Positions 59,200 to 64,000 of a stretch of 64,000 nt of DNA are shown here, piece by piece (the stretch's first letter is position 1; each line of letters opens with the position of its first letter). The position numbers were made by a program, and so were the translations under genes. The notes under the pieces were generated by a model. That model was given only the letters and a program-made list of their open reading frames with translations. It had not been told where the DNA came from and did no database searches. Source of the stretch: UBA11606 sp965243715 (GTDB lineage Bacteria; Actinomycetota; Acidimicrobiia; Acidimicrobiales; Aldehydirespiratoraceae); NCBI GenBank assembly GCA_965243715.1, contig CBDEVU010000006.1, forward strand, positions 1 to 64,000, in the 5' to 3' direction.

Positions 59200-60471
59200 G
59201 TGCCTACCGCATTCTCCACCATCGCCGCGGGTCAACTCGCAGGTCCCGATTGGCTAAGTAATCGCCGGGTCGCGGCCGCGGAAGAGTTTGCACGGGCGGT
59301 GCGCCCGAGCCTCCTCGCCGAGGAGTGGCGCTATAGCCGCATTGGGGACTTTGACCTCGATGAGTTCACCCCGGCGGAAACGCTCGGCGACGCTCCGATG
59401 GCCCGGCTTGATTCAGAACCGGCCGCGATGGTGCGCTGCGTCAACGGCCGCATCGTATCGGTCGACATCGACGAGGCGCTGACTGAACAAGGGGTTCGGG
59501 TGGGGGCCTTGGCCAACCTCCCCGACGGCGCTGATTTTATTGGTTCGGTGGCCGACCATGCTGGCGATTACTTCACCGTGCTAAACGACGCGTTCTGCGT
59601 CGACCCAGTGCTCGTCGACGTCCCCCGAGGCGTAGTCGTGGACGGACCCATTGTCGTTACCCATCATGGCGTCGGCGATGGAACGGCCTCATTTCCACGT
59701 CTCATCGTTCGGGTGGGGGAGAACGCTCAGGCGTCGGTGATGGAACGGCACACCTCCGATAACGACGCTTTTAATCTGGTGTGCCCAGTCGTTGAACTTG
59801 ATGTCGCTGCCGCGGGGCGCCTCGGCTACCTAAACGTGCAGGAGTTGGGCGACGAATCGTGGCAACTAGGGTCGCAACTCGCCCGAGTTGAACGCGACGC
59901 CACGGTCATCGCGGCCACGGCCGGTTTTGGTGGGGCCTACGCTCGCTCGCGCGCCGACACCCGTCTCATCGGGCGGGGCGCCCATGGCGGTCTGCTGTCG
60001 TTGTATTTCGGCGAACGAGACCAAACCCTTGACTTTCGTACCTACCAGGACCACGTGGCGCCGGACACGACGTCGAACTTGCTTTATAAAGGGGTTCTCG
60101 GGGGTGAAGCCCGCAGTGTCTACACCGGTCTTATTCGAGTCCGACCCGATGCCAGTGGTACCAACGCGTTTCAGACCAACCGAAATCTTAAGTTGAGCGA
60201 CACGGCTTGGGCCCAGTCGGTGCCCAACCTCGAGATCGAAAACAACGATGTCAAATGCTCCCATGCCTCAACCGTTAGCCCGGTCGACGAGGAGCAGCGT
60301 TTTTACCTCGAGAGTCGTGGGGTTCCAACCGGTGAAGCGGAGCGACTCATCGTGGCCGGGTTCCTCGACGAAGTCCTTGAGGCCCTACCGATCCCCGCGG
60401 CACTTCCGGCGCTGCGGGTCGCAGTGGCCGCCAAACTTGCCCGTCAGCGCCTTCTTGAGGTAGCGCAATGA
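59200..60471 (+). CDS. sufD: Fe-S cluster assembly protein SufD
   Basis: A 423-residue partner of SufB. Key segments: LLAEEWRYSRIGDFDLDEF, VVVDGPIVVTHHGVGDG, ARVERDATVIAATAGFGGAY, KGVLGGEARSVYTGLIRV, and KCSHASTVSPVDEEQRFYL with the functional Cys/His. Starts with GTG at 59200. Overlaps the Rieske gene by four bases, beginning the sufD-Rieske-sufC-pcd cluster. Confidence 0.92.
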   Translation: MPTAFSTIAAGQLAGPDWLSNRRVAAAEEFARAVRPSLLAEEWRYSRIGDFDLDEFTPAETLGDAPMARLDSEPAAMVRCVNGRIVSVDIDEALTEQGVRVGALANLPDGADFIGSVADHAGDYFTVLNDAFCVDPVLVDVPRGVVVDGPIVVTHHGVGDGTASFPRLIVRVGENAQASVMERHTSDNDAFNLVCPVVELDVAAAGRLGYLNVQELGDESWQLGSQLARVERDATVIAATAGFGGAYARSRADTRLIGRGAHGGLLSLYFGERDQTLDFRTYQDHVAPDTTSNLLYKGVLGGEARSVYTGLIRVRPDASGTNAFQTNRNLKLSDTAWAQSVPNLEIENNDVKCSHASTVSPVDEEQRFYLESRGVPTGEAERLIVAGFLDEVLEALPIPAALPALRVAVAAKLARQRLLEVAQ

Positions 60472-60803
60472 GCACCAGACACACGCTGTTTCCTCTCGCT
60501 GAGATCGAGCCCGGCACGGTTCGCAAGGTGGATATCGGCGACCGTGAGATTGCCGTGGTACGAATCGACGATGATGTCTACGCCATCGGTGACGTTTGTA
60601 GCCACGCCGACGTGTCGTTGTCCGGCGGGTTTGTTGAGGAACTCGACTGTGCACTCGAATGCCCGCGCCACGGAGCGCAGTTCGATCTCAAAACGGGGGA
60701 GCCGCTTACCCTGCCCGCCATTCGGGCGGTTCCCGTCTACGAGATAGCGGTCATCGACGACCAGGTCGTCATAACGTTGGCTTCAACCGAGGAGTCCGCA
60801 TGA
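60468..60803 (+). CDS. Rieske-type [2Fe-2S] ferredoxin in the SUF operon
   Basis: A 111-residue Rieske ferredoxin with both cluster motifs, CSHADVSLSGG and CPRHGAQFDLKTG (C-x-H and C-xx-H). This non-heme ferredoxin is typical between sufD and sufC in actinobacteria and probably supplies electrons during cluster building. Overlaps the sufD stop and the sufC start. Confidence 0.9.
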   Translation: MSTRHTLFPLAEIEPGTVRKVDIGDREIAVVRIDDDVYAIGDVCSHADVSLSGGFVEELDCALECPRHGAQFDLKTGEPLTLPAIRAVPVYEIAVIDDQVVITLASTEESA

Positions 60804-61573
60804 GTGAACTCGTCATCGAAGGCCTGCGGGCGTCCGTCGACGGCAAAGAGATCCTCAAGGGGGTCGACTTGGTCGTGGGAGCGGGCGAAGTTCACGCCGT
60901 CATGGGCCCGAATGGTTCGGGAAAATCTACCCTCGCGCACATCATCGCGGGCCGTCCGGGTTACCAAGTTCTCGGGGGTTCAATCCGCATCGACGATGTT
61001 GAGTTGCTGCCCTTGCCCGCCTGGAAGCGGGCCGAAGCGGGCTTGTTTCTCGCCCTGCAGTACCCGACTGAGGTCCCCGGCGTTTCCGTGCGAGACCTCC
61101 TGACCGCCTCGTCTCGCACCCCCGCGGATTCCACGGAGATCTACGAACGCATGAAGGTCGAAGCGATTCGCATTGGGTTCGACGAGCGATTCCTCGGCCG
61201 ACCCCTAAACGTTGATTTGTCTGGCGGCGAAAAGAAACGCAACGAGGCCTTACAACTTGGTGTTTTGCGTCCCGCGTTTGCCATTCTCGATGAATTGGAC
61301 TCCGGTCTCGATGTTGATGCCCTTCGGTTAGTGGCGGCCCGTATCGAACAGGCCACCGAAGAAGACAACCTCGGCGTTCTCGCCATCACCCACTACAGTC
61401 GACTCTTGGACCACCTCCATCCCGACACGGTACACGTGTTCGCGGCGGGCAAGATTCAAGCGTCTGGTGGGCCCGAACTCGCGACCGAACTTGAAGCTAC
61501 CGGCTACGAACGTTGGGGCGTGGGGTCGGTGGAGAGCGGCGGCGACCCGTTGGCTGATCCGGTCGTGAGATGA
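60800..61573 (+). CDS. sufC: Fe-S cluster assembly ATPase SufC
   Basis: A 257-residue ABC-type ATPase: Walker A GPNGSGKST, the SufC-specific PTEVPGVSV and SGGEKKRNEALQLGVLRP (signature), Walker B AILDELDSGLD, and H-loop ITHYSRLLDHLHPD. Start at the ATG at 60800, in overlap with the Rieske stop. Works with SufB and SufD to power cluster assembly. Confidence 0.95.
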   Translation: MSELVIEGLRASVDGKEILKGVDLVVGAGEVHAVMGPNGSGKSTLAHIIAGRPGYQVLGGSIRIDDVELLPLPAWKRAEAGLFLALQYPTEVPGVSVRDLLTASSRTPADSTEIYERMKVEAIRIGFDERFLGRPLNVDLSGGEKKRNEALQLGVLRPAFAILDELDSGLDVDALRLVAARIEQATEEDNLGVLAITHYSRLLDHLHPDTVHVFAAGKIQASGGPELATELEATGYERWGVGSVESGGDPLADPVVR

Positions 61574-61863
61574 TGGGCCCACGACTGACGGAAGCGGAGA
61601 TTTCCGCACTCTTGACTAAGCACCCGGGGTGGGCCCGCGACGGCAACCGACTGCGGCGACATTACGAACTGGGATCGTTCACCGCGGCGTTCGGATTCAT
61701 GGTCCAGGTGGCTTTAGTGAGCGAGAAGCTCAACCATCATCCGGAATGGTCCAACGTGTACGGTCGGGTCGACATTGCTATTACCGATCACGCCGCTGGG
61801 GGCCTTAGTGCCACCGATTGTCGCTGGATCGAACAAGTTGACCGCCTCGTTGGAGGGAGCTAA
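61570..61863 (+). CDS. Pterin-4a-carbinolamine dehydratase
   Basis: A 97-residue protein of the PCD/PhhB family: PGWARDGNRLRRHYELGSFTAAFGFM and the active-site motif EKLNHHPEWSNVYGRVDI (HHPxW). In the SUF operon it may act as an Fe-S assembly accessory instead of a pterin enzyme (inference). Two consecutive ATG codons (61570, 61573) overlap the sufC stop; either may start translation. Confidence 0.9.
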   Translation: MMGPRLTEAEISALLTKHPGWARDGNRLRRHYELGSFTAAFGFMVQVALVSEKLNHHPEWSNVYGRVDIAITDHAAGGLSATDCRWIEQVDRLVGGS

Positions 61864-62889
61864 CTAGACCACCGAGTCGGAAGACGCAGCAGGAAGCAGG
61901 GCGGGATCAGTGGAGGCACCGGAGTCCTGCCAGATCACGACGTGGCCCGCCCTAGCCAACGCAGTTTGAACCATCTGAGTCACTGCGCTGAACAACAAGT
62001 AGGCCAACAAGCCTAGATAGAGAGAGGGCTGAGAGAACATTCCGGTGAAAAACCCGATTACCAAGTAGGTCAAAATGAGCACCAAGGCTCGGCTAAAGAG
62101 GTAACCCCAGCGGTTTTCCGTGGTGTCGATCGCTACACCAAACGGCGATCGGTCGGGTAGCCCGGCGGCGACGGAGACGGTGAAGATGATGTAGTGGGGA
62201 AGCAGATAGATCCAGAGCAGCAAAACGGCGGGGATGATAACGATGAGCAGCCGGGGCTCAAGGCTGGCGAGCGCTATCGAAATGCCCAGTACCAGCACAA
62301 CTACCACGCAGAGCAACAGGTAGTTGCTTAAGGCTCGGGGGAGTTGGCCCAAGGCGCCTCTCAAGGCCTCGCTCGCCGTGGGTTGCCCGCCGTTGGCGGC
62401 AGCCATGAACAAGCGGGTGAGGCCCACGGTAGTGATCAAAAAAGGGATGACAAAGACGATGAGCGCGGCGGCGGAGTTGAGACCGAACGTGCTCGTGAAC
62501 TGCATGTCGAGTGAGTTGAGCCACACCTCGTCTCGTCCAGTCGGATCAAACCCTTCGGCGGTGATCCGGTCGAAGATCTCTCGGACGCGGCCCTTGAATA
62601 GCTCATTGAGAGCGAAGAAGGTCAGGTAAACTCCGAGTATCTGGCCGACCAAGGCCGGAATTGAAACGATGGCGGCCTGGCGCCAACAGGAGCCAAACAG
62701 ACGAAACATACGGCCAAACACCGACAACGCTGACTCGGCCGGCAACGCCGACCAGGCTGACCCGGCGTTGTCACCACTTCCTGGCGTTCGCTTGGGGCTG
62801 CGATGCTCGGTCCACTGTGAACCATCCCAGTAGCGGTAGTTGGCGGGATTATCGGGGTCGTCGTACCAGTCCGCGGGAGGTGTAGTCAC
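61864..62889 (-). CDS. DUF2510 multi-pass membrane protein (second)
   Basis: A 341-residue protein with an N-terminal DUF2510 motif (DWYDDPDNPANYRYWDGSQW) and several membrane helices (AAIVSIPALVGQILGVYLTFF, AAALIVFVIPFLITTVGLTRL, YLLLCVVVVLVLGISIALAS, LVLILTYLVIGFFTGM). Paralogous in design to 57819-58679, the two framing the sufD-sufC cluster. Convergent with the pterin dehydratase gene, one base apart. Function unknown. Confidence 0.82.
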   Translation of the reverse strand: MTTPPADWYDDPDNPANYRYWDGSQWTEHRSPKRTPGSGDNAGSAWSALPAESALSVFGRMFRLFGSCWRQAAIVSIPALVGQILGVYLTFFALNELFKGRVREIFDRITAEGFDPTGRDEVWLNSLDMQFTSTFGLNSAAALIVFVIPFLITTVGLTRLFMAAANGGQPTASEALRGALGQLPRALSNYLLLCVVVVLVLGISIALASLEPRLLIVIIPAVLLLWIYLLPHYIIFTVSVAAGLPDRSPFGVAIDTTENRWGYLFSRALVLILTYLVIGFFTGMFSQPSLYLGLLAYLLFSAVTQMVQTALARAGHVVIWQDSGASTDPALLPAASSDSVV

Positions 62890-62956
62890 GGTTAAAACCG
62901 TAGCCCTAAACCGAACAATTCCAATACTGTTCTACTCGTAGCCCAAATCGACACGA

Positions 62957-63457
62957 TCAACCCGGCGTGGTAGCTTCATCGAGCGCCTGCACCAGCGTGT
63001 TCCAACTCAGGGTGGCGCACTTTATGCGTACCGGGAACTTGACCACTCCTTTTAGCGCTTCGAGATCGCCGAGTTTGACCTCACTCGCCTCGACCGACTC
63101 AGCGTCGATACCGGCCGCAACTCCCGAACCGTCGCCACCGATCCAACCTTCGTGCAGGCTCATGAGCCCCTTGAACGCACTGATGAGCTGACGCGCCTCG
63201 GCTACGGTCTGGCCCTTGATCCCCGCCGACATCATCGACGCCGACGATTGGCTGATCGAGCAACCCTGGCCGCCGATAGCAATGTCGTTAATAACTCCTG
63301 CCTCGTCGACCGCGATATAGACGATGATCTCATCGCCGCAGAGCGGATTAAAGCCCTCCGCCCGAACGGCTGGGGGGGTCTCGAGTTCGCCACGATTCCG
63401 GGGCGAGCGGTAATGATCGAGGATGACTTCTCGGTAGAGATCGTCGAGGCCAGGCAT
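62957..63457 (-). CDS. sufU: Fe-S assembly scaffold SufU
   Basis: A 166-residue SufU: LDDLYREVILDHYRSPRNRG, the three zinc/cluster cysteines in FNPLCGDEIIVY, GGQGCSISQSSASMM and VRIKCATLSWNTL, and the Gram-positive insertion between the second and third cysteines. Zinc-dependent sulfur acceptor of SufS. Follows sufS by 19 bp in the same direction, so a sufS-sufU pair is convergent with the sufD-C side. Confidence 0.95.
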   Translation of the reverse strand: MPGLDDLYREVILDHYRSPRNRGELETPPAVRAEGFNPLCGDEIIVYIAVDEAGVINDIAIGGQGCSISQSSASMMSAGIKGQTVAEARQLISAFKGLMSLHEGWIGGDGSGVAAGIDAESVEASEVKLGDLEALKGVVKFPVRIKCATLSWNTLVQALDEATTPG

Positions 63458-63476
63458 TGCAGTTGTCTCCTTCGAC

Positions 63477-64000
63477 TCAGAACGAAAAAATGTCGCTCGA
63501 CGCTTCTAGTGCCGGGGCGAGCGCATCGATGTCAGAAACGTCGTTGTAGAGGTAAAGCGACAGCCGCGTGGTAGCGGGCACGCCGAGCGTTCGCATAAGC
63601 GGCTTGGCGCAGTGATGGCCGGCCCGCACGCAGATGCCCCGTTGATCGAGCACCTGGGCGATGTCATGTGGGTGGACGTTGTCGTAGATGAACGACAAGA
63701 CGCCGCCACGTTCGGCCGGTTCGCTCGGTCCGTGAATGGTGATCTTGTCGCCGTGGCGTTCGGTGAGCGACCGCAGGGCATAGGCGGTGAGTTCAACTTC
63801 GTGCTGGCGTACATTGTCCATGCCGAGCGCACCGAGATAGTCGACGGCTGTGCCTAGGCCGACGGCTTCGGCCACCATCGGGGTACCCGCCTCGAACTTC
63901 CAGGGGATGTCAGCGGTGGTGAAACCTTGTTTGGTGACGTTGAGAATCATCTCACCCCCGCCCAAGAATGGGGGCATGGCGTCGAGCAGTGCGGCGTGCG
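63477..64000 (-). CDS. sufS: Cysteine desulfurase SufS, partial
   Basis: C-terminal 174 codons of a SufS-type cysteine desulfurase cut by the window end: AALLDAMPPFLGGGEMI, FEAGTPMVAEAVGLGTA, GVLSFIYDNVHPHDIAQVLD and the catalytic Cys in RAGHHCAKPLMRTLGVPATT. PLP-dependent donor of sulfur to SufU. The start and PLP Lys are outside the window. Confidence 0.95.
   Translation of the reverse strand, partial: HAALLDAMPPFLGGGEMILNVTKQGFTTADIPWKFEAGTPMVAEAVGLGTAVDYLGALGMDNVRQHEVELTAYALRSLTERHGDKITIHGPSEPAERGGVLSFIYDNVHPHDIAQVLDQRGICVRAGHHCAKPLMRTLGVPATTRLSLYLYNDVSDIDALAPALEASSDIFSF

Overview
This 64 kb window is high-GC and densely coded. It most likely comes from an actinobacterium of the Acidimicrobiia type (inferred). 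Supporting features are paired DUF2510 membrane proteins, an HBHA/MLDS-like lipid-droplet protein with its XRE regulator, a WS/DGAT next to a HAD-PlsC acyltransferase, several CaiB and acyl-CoA dehydrogenase genes, and a SUF operon carrying a Rieske gene. No rRNA, tRNA or CRISPR array was seen.

Layout. 1-11.6 kb: two regulons that together give a non-phosphorylating L-fucose-type (or related 6-deoxy sugar) pathway. One is a LacI-controlled transport, lactonase and mutarotase operon; the other is a GntR-controlled dehydratase, SDR and lactate oxidase operon. The hydrolase gene of the second has lost its middle. 11.7-15.1 kb: an accessory patch with a deleted transposase, a methylase tail fragment and an A/T-richer gene for a DUF262-HNH-AlbA_2 protein, probably a defence nuclease. 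15.2-22.6 kb: a tightly overlapping catabolic operon (SDR, HyuA, HyuB, diaminopropionate ammonia-lyase-like, PhyH dioxygenase, Asp/Glu racemase-like). 23.3-24.9 kb: lipid-droplet protein and regulator, then a DsbA-like gene. 24.9-30.9 kb: carnitine and gamma-butyrobetaine catabolism. 31-43 kb: acyl-CoA and neutral lipid genes. 43-49 kb: transsulfuration, fumarase and a CapA-like protein. 49-51 kb: a thioredoxin-fused protein with a UGSC gene. 52.1-55.7 kb: a repeat-bounded insert of decayed genes and a crippled ABC exporter. 55.7-64 kb: a low-molecular-weight phosphatase and the SUF Fe-S cluster genes.

The main discovery is three genes with an in-frame TGA exactly at a known redox position: UPWC in a DsbA/FrnE-like protein (24228-24854), CVPU in a SelW/Rdx protein (38625-38891) and UGSC in a UGSC-family protein (49101-49625). 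Each reads on in the same frame into conserved sequence, and each TGA is followed by a small stem-loop whose apical loop lies 17-19 nt downstream. This fits the bacterial SECIS model. The organism therefore very likely makes selenocysteine, and all three genes would be truncated by ordinary gene callers. The UGSC gene is translationally coupled to a thioredoxin-domain protein, which suggests a dedicated seleno-redox pair.

Three genes have frame breaks. Those in sufB and the sugar-binding protein can each be repaired by adding one G to a G3 run, which points to sequencing error. The one in an acyl-CoA dehydrogenase sits at CCC TGA C, which resembles a +1 frameshift site.
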